Below, one piece after another: positions 12,166 through 22,940 of a DNA stretch of 64,000 nt; within the stretch, counting starts at the first letter, position 1, and every line of letters begins with the position of its first letter. The stretch comes from Pontederia crassipes. Its lineage: Eukaryota; Streptophyta; Magnoliopsida; Commelinales; Pontederiaceae. The position numbers and the translations under genes are program-made. The notes below the pieces were generated by a model. The model was given only the letters and a program-made list of their open reading frames with translations. It searched no databases and was not told where the DNA came from. The stretch spans positions 21,890,157-21,954,156 of the forward strand of contig CM060192.1 of the NCBI GenBank assembly GCA_030549335.1, written 5' to 3'.

Positions 12166-13565
12166 GTTAGTTTTGATGTTCATTTAGTGATATTTTTATA
12201 TACTAATTTATTTTTATTAGAGCATAATGATTATTTAATTATCGATAAATTTTACAAAGTAATTATATAAGGTTGTTAGGAATAAATTATAAAATTTTTA
12301 AATATTGTAATATATAAAAATGTGATTGTCCATTACTTAGATTTCAAGCAGTGAACTACTTAAAGAGATATTTTTTTGAACAACCATATGACATTAGAAA
12401 ATTCTAAAAAAAATATATAAGCAACCTATCTTTATCCTTTAATGGACGAAAAATTACTAGATGTAAAACTTGAGCAAAACGGATTGGGAAAATTTGGGAA
12501 CGTCGACTGTTCAAGGTGAGTTCTTGATCCGAAACTATCCTTTTGATTTAGAGGATCATTCCTTCATGGGTATCCAATCATAAATTATGAAATTCTATAT
12601 GGTTAATCCCTTCGTCGTTAGATTTCCATGGCCTTTGGAATCACGCTTCACTCGTCAATCATCCTGTCTTGAGTCAAATACAAGCTCAATTTGTAAATTC
12701 GAGCACGATTAGAATAGTGCAAATTAGGGTTTGAAATTTTGATATGATTAATTAGACATTCCAAGGGTTCAGTGAGAAGTAGAATCATCCTATTTGGAGA
12801 TGTATCTTTGAAAAAATGAATTTTTCATCTCATAGTGACTCTTCTTTTAGGTTTCAGGACATTCACAGATTACGACCCAAATTAACTATTTTTGTTATAA
12901 GGGAATACAATGAGTTAAATTGTATAATTTTTATGAACAAGTAATAAGGAATTATAGTTGACAGAAAAATTATGAACAGTTAAATAGTCAAGTATGAAGA
13001 AACATATAAATTATTCCTTTAGTTCCTTTAGTGACACACAGTCTGCCAGAATACAAACCCTAAATCAGATTGCATTGGATGTTATGACTTACTTACTTGG
13101 ACTTAGTTAATGATATTTGGGGGCTTGAAATATTAGTATGTCTAGTTTATAATTTATCCAGAATCATAATATTTGCCTTATGGTTAAGAAGTTATGAATT
13201 ATTTATTTATGGACACTAATCCTAAGACAACACCTAGTAAAGTTATGGAGCATTGAGAAGTTTCAATTGTGAAATAACGTATAAATATAAATAGTTGAAA
13301 TTATAAATTGGTATTAGAGATGATTATATGCATTTTAGGGTGAATAAGAATTCATGTATCATGAGAATGCGTTGCATACTATTTTGTTGTAATTGGGAAG
13401 TAAAAAGACATTATTGCTTGTAAAAAAATATCAAGTTATAAGTGAAAGAGAGGAAATTTTGTAAACCTCCTTGAAAGGATAAAATACGAAGCCGAGTGGG
13501 TAAATTTATAGCATAGCAAAATGTTATATGTTAATTCTTTTATCTATGTATTATCTCAAATAAAG

Positions 13566-13586
13566 ATGATGATGAGGATGATGATG

Positions 13587-13684
<98 letters not shown>
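13566..13684. repeat. Compound trinucleotide microsatellite (GAT)n(TTA)n(TCA)n
   Basis: A GATGAT tract passes into a long ATT/TTA run and then a TCATCA run. The first and last blocks are reverse complements, so the array can fold on itself. The 62-codon poly-isoleucine frame here is an artefact of the repeat. Confidence 0.95.
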
Positions 13685-13685
<1 letters not shown>

Positions 13686-13965
13686 TTGAGCTATGAAAAC
13701 TATTTATGATACGTTTCAAGAATTTCATATGAGATGGAATAACCTCTTACATGAAAATATTTTTTGAGGAACAATGCTTGTGAAGTTAAAATAAGTTTTA
13801 CTTGAAAATTATATGTGATTATGACCTGTATTTTGATATTGTTAAAATCCATGTGTTCATTAGCCATGCTAGTTGAAAAAAATTTTTGGGATCGTATTTG
13901 ATATACAGGAATCCTTTAGGACGTATATCGGGTGTCTTTGCCCTATAGGGGCTGCTCTACGTGCA

Positions 13966-14315
13966 CGTATTGACCCATGTTATGCTTTGCATATTCGAGA
14001 GTCGTGATTGTAAAGTCTGCTTAAGTGTATGAAACACAATCAATGAGAAATACGTATTGACCTATGTTTTGCTCTGCGTATCCAAGAACCATGATTGTGA
14101 AACTCTACTTAACTGCAGGACACACAATCATTGAGGAATACGTATTGACCCATGATATGTTCTGCGTATTCGAGACTCATGATTATGATGTTCTACTTAG
14201 ATGTATGACACATAATTATGGAGGGATACGCATTGACCCATTGATGAGTATTTGTAATGACACATGTGTGAAGTTTAATTATTAATATAATGATATCTTA
14301 GTTACTTTATTTATG
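13966..14315 (+). repeat. Four tandem units of 87-88 bp inside the putative LTR
   Basis: Each unit begins CGTATTGACCCATG or a close variant, at 13966, 14053, 14141 and 14229, spacing 87, 88 and 88. Within units, TCGAGAxTCATGATT and an AACACAATCA-type stretch recur. Tandem arrays of this kind occur in U3 regions of some plant gypsy LTRs. Confidence 0.75.
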
Positions 14316-14875
14316 TGAAAGTTCATATGATTTGACAACTTATGTTATATGTGTTATGATTTAAATATTTTCTCATGAAAGAAATATGGTTATTTAGATG
14401 TTATATGCACTCGTATTGTTCTCCTATGTTGTACTTTTATTTCATTTACTGATTAAACGATTGTCGCTTATAGAACCCTTTTTAGATTTTTTAGATACTC
14501 TTAAGTTCTTGAGTTGAGTCGACTCAGAGCTTATTTTGCTGCATATAGAAGAGGTCGAGTCGCTGGATCACTTTTATTTACCTTTCACTTTTGTTTTTAA
14601 AAGCATACATGCAATAGATAAACTTGAGAGTTGTAATGGAGTTTATTAGAATCTTTTTGTAATGTTGTATAAAACTTAATCATGTGGAGTGTTGTATATG
14701 AAATGGTTTGTGAAACAATAGTCATAATATGTGAACATTATGTCTTATATCTCTTGAGTAAACTTTGATGAGTATATATGCATCTATTGTATGTATTGGC
14801 AAATAACACAAGATAAGTAAGAGAGGGAGGTTTTGCCAATTTATTTTTTGAAATGGGATTGGGTGTGATAGATTT

Positions 14876-14887
14876 TGGTATCAGAGC
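14876..14887 (+). other. Primer-binding site for initiator tRNA-Met (gypsy element)
   Basis: TGGTATCAGAGC matches the usual PBS of plant LTR retrotransposons that prime from the 3' end of initiator tRNA-Met. It lies a few bases after the presumed LTR end and 110 bases ahead of the gag start codon. Confidence 0.85.
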
Positions 14888-14996
14888 TTAGGTTATAAGA
14901 TTCTGTAAACAATATAACCTAGTTTAATGTTAGATGACATTATTTGCATTAGATTATTTTTTTACTTTCTTTTTATTTTTATTTTGAAGGGGTAAA

Positions 14997-15995
14997 ATGC
15001 CACCACGTAGGCGTCGTGACGATGACCAATTTGCTATATTGGCCCAAGTCATTCTACTCCACAGACGGTCGACCTAATAGGAGTCCATCAGTTTCATCTC
15101 ATGCATCGGTACAAGGTGTGCCATGAGATGTCACTAATAATCCTCCCTTAAGTGATGATGAGATCCCAATGGGTCCATCAAGACTTCCTCATATTGTTTA
15201 GCAAGTCAATCCTATTGAGAATCATAGTACTGCACAAGTTCTTACACAACCTTTGAGGCTATTATGAATGGAGTAAATTCAACCTCTCAAGTTATGCAAA
15301 AAAATAGGTTCTACGACAAAATTAAAAAATAAGGTGCAGTTGATTTTGAAGGTACGATTGACCCTTCAAAGGCAGAGGCATGGTTAAAGCATATGGATAG
15401 AATATTCAATCAGATGTGGTACTCCAATGAAGAAAAGTTTGATTATACTATTTTCTTACTGCAAAAAGATGCTTTAGATTGGTGAGAGAGTTCCTGGAAG
15501 TCAAAATTTTTCGAGTACTCTTGGATGGGAAGACTTTCTTCAAGAATTTCGAAAGAAGTATTTGCCCAAAGTATATATTGATAGGAAATCTAATACAAGG
15601 AGCATTATCAGTTGCATAGTATGAATTAAAGTTTACAACTATCAAAACATGCATTAAGCTTGGTGTCATATGAAAATGATAAATGTAGATGATTCAAAGG
15701 AGGACTTCACTTGAACATCAAAGAAAGTGTTAAAGTGTTGGAATTCATTGACTACTCCAAGTTGGTGGCAGTGGCACTAAGAGCTGAAAAGCTTATAGAA
15801 GAAATGAATCAAATTAGTCAACATTTGAAAAGATCAAACTCCAACTTTATTCAGACTGGGTCAAGTAATAAAATGGCAAGATATAGTGACGGTACAAGTA
15901 ATAATATGGGACATGGAAATTGATCCTAAGGTGCACAAAAATATCATACCAACTAGAAAAATATGAGTACACAAGCAAATATAATTAAAAGAACA
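14997..15995 (+). pseudogene. Ty3/gypsy gag, broken
   Basis: The frame opens MPPRRRRDDDQFAILAQV at 14997, a common start for plant gypsy Gag, and is soon interrupted by stops. The conserved Gag core is clear at about 15335-15480 (FEGTIDPSKAEAWLKHMDRI, then FDYTIFLLQKDALDW). A later part, LNIKESVKVLEFIDYSKLVA with ALRAEKLIEEMNQ, is open at 15711-15923. No zinc knuckle, protease or reverse transcriptase follows, because the element is cut off near 16020 by CACTA-like sequence. Gag forms the virus-like particle of the retrotransposon; this copy cannot. Confidence 0.75.
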
Positions 15996-16039
15996 TTTTC
16001 AAAAAATCAAAGTAGAGTTGGACTAAGACAAGAACAATA

Positions 16040-16500
16040 CCGCACGGATGGTCTGTAACAAGTTAAAAATCTATAACAAATTTATCACAGTAGTTAATTG
16101 CATAAAGTTTCATTACAATTTCATCAAAATAATTGATAATGAATCATCACAAGTTTGTCACATACGTAAGCTTTGTCACAAGTTTGTCACGATCATAATC
16201 GTCACAAATTTATCATAAAAGTCATCACAACATATATCAATCACAAATTAGTAATTAATAATCTGTCACAAAATCATCACATTTGTGATGAAATACTCAT
16301 TTTATTAGTTCTTTTACCAAACTTTTGTAATAGAAATTTTTAATCTTGTGACAGTTTTAGTCGTCACAAATAACATTGTGACAAAAAAAATAGCGATGGG
16401 TGCACATTGTCAAAAGTCCATCATAGAGAAGTGTCCGTGATGGAATACAATTATTTTGTGATAGAATTATCGGTCACATATGTCTTATTCTCTTGTAGTG
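16040..16500 (+). mobile_element. CACTA-like element, 3' part (TIR ...CTTGTAGTG)
   Basis: The right terminus is TTCTCTTGTAGTG at 16500, the CACTA 3' end. The interior is dense in TTTGTGAC/GTCACAAA motifs, as in the complete small element at 19230-19718. No CACTACAAG start is visible on the left, where gypsy gag sequence runs almost up to it, so the left end is lost. Immediately to the right the LINE resumes. Confidence 0.62.
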
Positions 16501-16768
16501 TATTCTCAACAAATAGAGCTTCCCATGGTGTATTCAACACTGCATTATGATATTATTTTATGTCTTTCCTTTTTTGCTCATTGGCATGTCAAGAACCGCT
16601 ATAGGGAATCAAATCAGGTTATTGTTTGCTTAGCAAATTTTGGTCGCATTCTTCGTAATGATGTTGTTTGGCAGTGAAACTCGCCTCTGGAAATCCTCGA
16701 ATACTTGTATCAGGATCATGTTGGAGATTATTTTAATAGATAATTAAGCGCTTTATTCCAAAAAAAGA
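16501..16768 (+). pseudogene. LINE remnant, third piece: RNase H C-terminus and 3' tail
   Basis: The frame at 16480-16677 includes HVKNRYRESNQVIVCLANFG, which matches the I-H-V-x-R-E-x-N-x-x-A-D-x-L-A-N-x-G end of the plant LINE RNase H domain, with AD replaced by VI. A stop and a short 3' region follow, ending in an A-rich stretch at about 16761-16770. This is the natural right end of the LINE whose earlier pieces lie at 8468-8960 and 10324-12165. Confidence 0.62.
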
Positions 16769-17984
16769 ATTGTATGTTAGTCCTCCACATGCTTGTCATC
16801 AAGAAGGAAGAATAAATAGTAGAAGAGGCCAAGAAATGGAAGATTTAGCATATCACGGAGTCAACCCGTTGATAAAATGACTTAACGAAGGTGACTCTAC
16901 TTCAGTCGTGAGGTGATGGTGGAGATTGGGATAAGGGGAAGGAAAGTGGTTGCTGCTAGCTCAGGTAAGGACTCAAAGAACGGAACTCCCATAGCAACCC
17001 TTCGCTTGCTCGTTTCTGGTGCTCTGCGAACCCTTGATCCATCTTTTTCTTCGCTTGAAGACCATATCGTGAAGACATCATTTCTTGTGAGGGCTTCTTG
17101 ATGCAAAGGCACTGATTCTTATTTTGACCATGGTGACCTCCTCCTGGCAGAGAGAGAGAGGGCATACCTATGATGGTAATGGTTGACCTGCATTGGCTGA
17201 AGTGTGTTGGAGCAAAAGGTAAATATGTGGCAGAGAGCAACAAGTGGTAGATCTGTTAATCCTGTGATCGGCTATTTATAGACTTTACCCGATGAGCATC
17301 GAGCAGGTAGATCTGATCCAATGTGTTGCAAACCAAATTTGGAAGAAGAAACGTATTGATGGTGGTGGTCAGTTGTGGGTGAAGAGAGAGAGAGAGATCA
17401 AGGAAGAAGTTTTGTTTTAGACAAAGGTAATCAAAATTGTTCAAAGGAAATGATTAATCCCAATTAAAACTTTTAAGTTTCCAACAGGTCTAGCTATGGG
17501 ATGAATGTGCTCATTATAACTATTCACTAATGGTCATGTCTTAATGATATTTTGTATTTGTTATGAAATTTGGTGACCTCTTCATTATATGCAAGCATCA
17601 CCAAAAATAAAAATTCTTGTAGTGTTGCATGATCGCTGGAATGAGATCACCGTAGTAGTGGTTGGCCATGATCACGATGTGCAATGGGGCATTGCATGGT
17701 CACGATTGCATTTCATGATTCATTATTATGATCACAAGCAACCGCACATGATTAGGATGACTACATTAATGCCCAACGTAATAATCAATTATATATATCT
17801 CAAATTAAAAGGGTTAATGAGTAGAAAGGAAGCACGATTAGGCAAAGATCGAGAATCATATGCATTCCCTAGGGATGGCAATTAACATGTTGTAAATATG
17901 ATCATGCATAGACATGAGTATTCACAATTAAAGCATCCAATATTGACATCATACTTATTCAATCAGCCATCCATCATAATATAA
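16769..17984. other. Intergenic DNA with one orphan CACTA-type end
   Basis: At 17616-17624 the string CTTGTAGTG, preceded by AAAAATT, looks like the 3' end of a CACTA-like element, but no matching start is seen. A 95-codon minus-strand frame at 16956-17243 and a 98-codon plus-strand frame at 17589-17885 have no recognisable domains. No gene is supported. Confidence 0.4.
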
Positions 17985-17987
17985 TTA

Positions 17988-18351
17988 AGGGTTTGTTTGG
18001 CTGAAGATAAAAGAAAGATAAATAAGGGGAAGAGAAAGAAGTGTAACTAATTTATTCTATTTAGTTAAATTTTAAGTGGAGGGAAAATAAGTTTTTCTCT
18101 TTTTTGCTCTATTTCTTTTAAACATCTCATTTTTTCTTTTAACTCCAATTGGAACGAAGAGAAGAAAAAAATATAACTAATATATTCATATTTGACATTA
18201 TAATTAAACATATATATAATAAAATTATCATTTAATATTCATTCTCTTTTTATTTTCTCATTCAAATAAAATTAATTAATTAATTAGATTCTATTTATTT
18301 CTCATTTCTTTTCATTCCTCTTAATGAAGTTTGAACCAAACAAAGAGCATC
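17988..18351. mobile_element. Tourist-like MITE
   Basis: The left end reads TTAAGGGTTTGTTTGGCTG and the right end GAACCAAACAAAGAGCATC followed by TTAA, giving an inverted TTTGTTTGG core and a TTA(A) flank on both sides. This fits PIF/Harbinger-type Tourist MITEs with 3-bp TTA duplications. The 364-bp interior is AT-rich and non-coding. Confidence 0.6.
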
Positions 18352-19226
18352 TTAATCATATAAAGTAGGGAATGAGAATTAAGAGAAAAATCCAATTATA
18401 GTGTCGTGATCAAATAAAATTTGTAGCATGATTAGTAGATGGATCCATAAAAAATATTAGGATGCATCATATTTATGAGTAGATTCATCGTTCACACACA
18501 TAGGCAAAGGAGGAGGGACGTGCCTGAATTTGCCTACACTGAAAAATTACTTCTTGAAGGTTCCGAGTTCCATCAAGGTTATTTTTTCCTTTTTTGAGTT
18601 GCCTGCCCTGTGAAACTTCCTCCCAACCACAACATGAAACCCGCCTTCTCTTCTTACAATAAAAAATTTGATCCATTGCCTATCCTTTTAATTCTATGAG
18701 ATAAAATACAATTGTTATATTAACATTTTTGTCTAATATTTTTTGCTCACATTTAATTATATTTTATTTTTATCATAGACTCGCAAATAATAACTAGATT
18801 ACATTATTTTGTCTTTTATTATCATAATTCATTCGTTCCCTTCACACAATGTATTTTAATTTCATTTATAACAAATGTTTCTTATGTAGTTAATATTATT
18901 AGCTTATTGTTCATCATGTATATTACTTAATTATGGTATTACTCTTTATACACGGGGAGTAATTTTAACACGTTTACTATACACTAACATATTTAGTTTC
19001 TTTATTAAGTTAAATTATTTTAATTTATTATATTAACTTTTAATTTAATTAATATAAACATTTTATAGTTATTATGTCATTTGAAAAACACTTCATTTTT
19101 TTTACCTTCAATCAATATTCTTTTGAATGCTTAATTTTGTTTTATTATTGAGTTATGTCTATAATTTAGAGTCAAAATTATTATAGCTTCAATAAATTTA
19201 ACTAAAATATATATTGTTAATTATTT
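18352..19226. other. AT-rich intergenic DNA, nothing recognised
   Basis: There is no long open frame and no terminal repeat. A 63-codon minus-strand frame at 18485-18676 has no family resemblance. Confidence 0.45.
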
Positions 19227-19229
19227 TAT

Positions 19230-19718
19230 CACTACAACAAAATTTAACTTCAGTGGCGTTTATTGAACATCATTGAAGTTCAATTAAATCAAAAAGGTAT
19301 TCGTGGCGTCTACTAGATGTCACCTTTCAAACGTCATAAAACTGCAATAGAAAAGAGTTAGCTGTGACTAAATAGTCAAACGTCACAAACATTCTACACT
19401 TTAGTGACATATAAAGTCACAAAATGTGAAGTATTTGTGACATCTAAGAGTCACCAAATGTCATAAATACAATTTTAAGGAATTGTCGAAACGTCAAAAA
19501 AAATTATTATTGATTGACATTTTATAAACAAAGTTATCCTTAAATATCATTAAATGTCAAATATGCAAACTTGGAAACTACTGAAACATCATAAAAAATC
19601 ATTGTTAATAGCTTTTAAATATTAACGATTATATTTGCATTGACATTTATAACAACTAAAATAATCAAAGTTCTCCAAAATTTATTAATAACGAAAAAGT
19701 TGTCAAAATGATGTAGTG
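19230..19718. mobile_element. Small CACTA-like element with GTCACAAA subterminal motifs
   Basis: The left end is CACTACAACAAAATTTAAC and the right end AAAATGATGTAGTG, giving an inverted CACTACA terminus with drift. Flanks are TAT and TAC, an imperfect 3-bp duplication. The 489-bp interior has repeated ACGTCACAAA and TGACATTTA motifs in both orientations and no coding potential. Confidence 0.65.
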
Positions 19719-19859
19719 TACAATGTTAAACATATGAATCAAATGAAGAGGTACAAATCAACTTAAGAAATCAAAAGGGTTGGACTTCAGTTCGTCCAAT
19801 TACAAAGGACACTACTAAAATAATTGATAATATCATCCAAATTCTAGGAGATAAGGAAA

Positions 19860-20262
19860 AAAGTTGTCTCGCCCAGAAAATAAGAGGCACAACATTCTTG
19901 AAACATCTTTGCGATGGTTGCGATCGTCAAAAGTTTCGCAACCGTCGAAAGTTTCGACGGTCACGACGACCGTCGAAAGTTTCGACGGTTTCGATTGCGA
20001 CGACCGCCGAAAGTTTTGATGGTCTCGATCGCTGAAAGTTTCGACGGTCGCAATCGTCGAAAGTTTCAGCGGTTGCGGCACTTTTGGGACGGTTACGACC
20101 GTCAGAACTTCCGACGAGTTTTTTTCAACCGTCGAAAATCGTTTTGCGATGATCATTTTTTCGGTTCCGTCGAAAAATCCATCGAAAATCGTAATTTTCT
20201 ATGGTTTTGGGCAAATTACAGATGGTCAAAACCGTTTGTAATTGACTTTTTCTTGTAATGTA
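19860..20262. mobile_element. CACTA-derived repeat block with GTCGAAAGTTTCGACGGT units
   Basis: From 19910 to 20150 units such as GTCGAAAGTTTCGACGGT recur many times in both orientations, the subterminal repeat of the larger element at 22941-24602. The right end, TTTTTCTTGTAATG near 20260, is a mutated CACTA 3' terminus. The left terminus is unclear; CACTACTAAAATA at 19810 is a candidate, but no target duplication fits. The two 107-114-codon frames here are translations of the repeat. Confidence 0.6.
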
Positions 20263-20297
20263 GTTCTATTACGTTTTTTGTTACATTTATTTTTTCT

Positions 20298-20712
20298 CAT
20301 TTATGAAAAGACTAAATTACACTTCTCTTCAAGAAAATATGAAATAAGAAATAAAAAATAAAAAAATTGTCATTTATGAAAAGAGTAAATTACCCTTCTC
20401 TCCAAGAAAATATGAAATAACAAATATAAAAATTAAAATATTGTCATTTATGAAAAGACTAAATTACCCTCCCCCAATTTTTTTTCTTTTTTATATTTAT
20501 TATTTGATGTGTTATGGAGGGAGGGGGTAATTTGATATTTTCATAAATGAAAAAAATAAAAGTAATAGAAAATATAACAGAAGTAGACGGAAGGATTAAA
20601 ATGGAAAAATCGTGATAGTTTAGGGATACAAAAAAATAAGTTCATTCTTTGGGATTATATGCGAAAAATTATGATAATTTAGGAGAGATTTATGGAAATA
20701 ACTCAATTCTAT
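20298..20712. repeat. Direct repeats and a tail shared with 26722-26850
   Basis: Three units of about 70 bp start TCATTTATGAAAAGA at roughly 20298, 20367 and 20440, and an inverted partial copy (TTTTCATAAATGA) follows near 20540. The tail 20583-20712 is closely repeated at 26722-26850 (shared strings GTGATAGTTTAG, GATACAAAAAAATAAGTTC, TTTATGGAAATAACTCAAT). The ending resembles the terminal sequence of a dispersed plant element (GAGTTATTTCCATAAA on the other strand), but the class is not clear. Confidence 0.6.
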
Positions 20713-20836
20713 TTAAGGTCATACATACTCCAAATCATTCTAAAGTGTAGACAATCAACATCACATAGGCATTAAAGATAGAGCGGATAATCGGCCCACT
20801 TTCGGACGACCATTTGGTCGTGAATCGGCGACTAAA

Positions 20837-21063
20837 CATATTTCAGTCGACCGCTTTGGGTCTTGTGGACATTCGAACTGGGCATCACAACATTCGCTAA
20901 TGTTCGTGAAATTGAACTTTTTAAATCGGATGATTGAATATGTTTTGGTCGACCCCCATGGGTCATGTGGGCGTCCAAACTAGGCATCGCAACGTCCGAA
21001 CTGGGCGTCGCAACGTTAGCTAATGTCCGAGAAATCAAACTTTCTAAATAGGACATTCGAAAC
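20837..21063. repeat. Two-copy tandem duplication
   Basis: The block 20837-20938 (TCAGTCGACCGC ... GAACTTTTTAAATCGGA) is repeated in diverged form at 20940-21063 (TTGGTCGACCCC ... AAACTTTCTAAATAGGA). The second copy holds an extra internal duplication of the GAACTGGGCxTCxCAACxTT part. No function is apparent. Confidence 0.65.
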
Positions 21064-22486
21064 ATTTTCAGACGACTGCTACGGAGGCTTTGGACGACAA
21101 AAATGGTCACTTCAACAACTGCAGAAATGGGTGACCAAAAGAGTTTCAGTCAATCGGTCTAGAGCGACGAGACAAAATTCTCACTGCATTTTCCTTTCCT
21201 CAATTCATATATTCATTAATACATTGAGCACATGTTTTGCTCTAATCATCATATAGATTATACATGAGCATTCTTAGCACAATAATCGTAAATTAAGCAA
21301 GGGTTTGCATAAGAACATTTAACTTACTAATCATATTCATATGTAGCAATAAATAGAACTAAGCATGAACTAAGCATGGATGACAAGAAATATTTAATTC
21401 TAATCATGATTAGGAATAGAGTAGTAATCTTAAAGAAACATGAAGCATTATAAGGCAAACATGAACATTTCCTAATCTTCCATTCCAAGAACAAATGGCT
21501 TGTTCTTCCATACCCTAATCCACACACATCATTAGGGGGAGATTATGAAAGGTTTTGGATCCCCTCAAACATACACTTGTTAACATTTATATTTGCATAT
21601 TTAAATCTCATGTTAATTTAATAAGATTATAGATATCATTCTTTCAACATAAGCATCATTTTCTTATATTAAGATTTGCATGTAGCATTTTCACAAACAT
21701 CTAGTAGGCATCATGTAGGCATCATGCATTCTTCTCTAAAGTCTCAAATCTCTTCATATAGGAATCAAAGTTTGTTTCTAAATCCCAATCCAATCAGAGA
21801 GAGAGGAAGGGAGGGAGGGAGGGAGGGAGAGAGAGAGAGAGAGAGAGAGATGAGGACATGGGGTGTCACTTGCTGCATGGGGGAGAGCTCTCAGCTGAGA
21901 CTTGAGGGAGAGAGAAGAGAGGGTGAGTGAACAAGAGGAAGTAGGTTGTTGTGCTGCCACTTGGGGTGAGCGGAGAGAGTAGGAGGGAATGAGAGAGGTG
22001 AGTGTGGAAATGGGCATGCTGTTGGCTGGTGGAGTGAGGGGGAGAGAAGTGAGGTGTTAGGTGAAGTTTAGGACATATAAGGACACTTATACCTTAGATT
22101 TGAGGTTTCTTAGTTTTAGTTTTCTTTTATTTATTTTCTTTTACTTTTATTTTTATTTAACTTTTGAGAATATTACATAATGTCATCTGAGGATTGAGTG
22201 TTGTTGGTTAGATTTTTCTTCTCCCTCCCTCGCTCGTTCTTTCTTTCTCTATTTCTTTGGCTCTCTTTCCCTCGGATCCCGACGAGCCTCATTTAGTGGT
22301 ATCGTTTATTACCTTTTATGTATTCTCTCTCTCCCCTTTTGTCAAATGAGTGTGCAAACATTGCCATTCACTCATGTCATACCTCTCTAACATTCAACTT
22401 TACAGATATTAGAAAATAAATCTATTTGTATACAAAATTTGTTGTTTGAAAAAAAGTTTATGTTCTAATTTTCACAATTTTTCTAG
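21064..22486. other. Intergenic DNA with GGGA/GA simple repeats, LTR-like in style
   Basis: A (GGGA)n(GA)n tract lies at about 21797-21850 and more GA-rich DNA follows to 22060. The stretch 21300-21780 resembles gypsy LTR or leader DNA in style but no terminus can be placed. The 79-84-codon frames here are translations of the GA tract. Confidence 0.4.
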
Positions 22487-22611
22487 ACTTTCATGTTTGA
22501 TATGTTGGATGCATGCATCCTACTCGATGGAATGCCCCACTGGTACATCATGAAATTCGAGGAATTAGTTGTCAACTAGAAGGTCAGGATGAAGAGCAAT
22601 GAATTCTCTAG
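22487..22611 (+). pseudogene. Possible relic exon of an unidentified host gene
   Basis: The segment is bounded by an acceptor-like TTTTTCTAG and a donor-like CTAG|GTGATG. It reads FMLD-type protein (MFDMLDACILLDGMPHWY then IMKFEELVVN), hits one in-frame TAG, then continues KVRMKSNEFSR. The composition is protein-like, but I do not recognise the family. Other possible relic exons lie downstream: DDSAPKRRGRLEGLGKVCGS with HPSCKQLLL and a stop at about 25445-25539. A CACTA element and a LINE are inserted between. This could also be an isolated captured fragment. Confidence 0.3.
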
Positions 22612-22940
22612 GTGATGTGGTTATTTATTTGTTTCTTTTCTAAATTATGAAAAGTTAAATTGTTTGCATAAAAAAATGTCGAGATGTTGTAGGAAATAGA
22701 ATGTTATATACAAATTTGTATCCTATTCAATGAAATACATGAACAAAATATTCCTTCTTATTTGCCTCTTCATCTTTTTATATTTGGATGAGGAATTTTT
22801 TATCTAGCGTTTACTTATTTCTAACAAGTTGTAGAATTGAGAAACTCCAGTGGCTGTCATATTTATATATATTTTTTCACTTCTATTCTTCATGATGTTA
22901 TAATTATGTGGATATGATACTCATTCCTGCGTCTTCCAAT

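Larger units (their letters stand above)
12480..14870 (+). repeat. Putative Ty3/gypsy 5' LTR upstream of PBS and gag
   Basis: The DNA left of the primer-binding site at 14876 should be the 5' LTR of the gypsy element whose gag starts at 14997. Its right edge lies near 14868, just before the PBS; its left edge cannot be fixed, and LINE sequence ends by about 12165. It contains a microsatellite and an array of 87-88-bp tandem repeats. No second LTR copy is in the window to confirm the ends. Confidence 0.45.

Noticed and set aside
13521..13709. 62-codon frame with a long isoleucine run
   Set aside because: It is a translation of the ATT/ATC microsatellite.
19833..20258. 107-114-codon frames on both strands
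   Set aside because: They are translations of the GTCGAAAGTTTCGACGGT repeat of a CACTA-derived block.
20298..20510. CRISPR-like array
   Set aside because: The three direct repeats are adjacent, diverged and without unique spacers, in a plant nuclear context.
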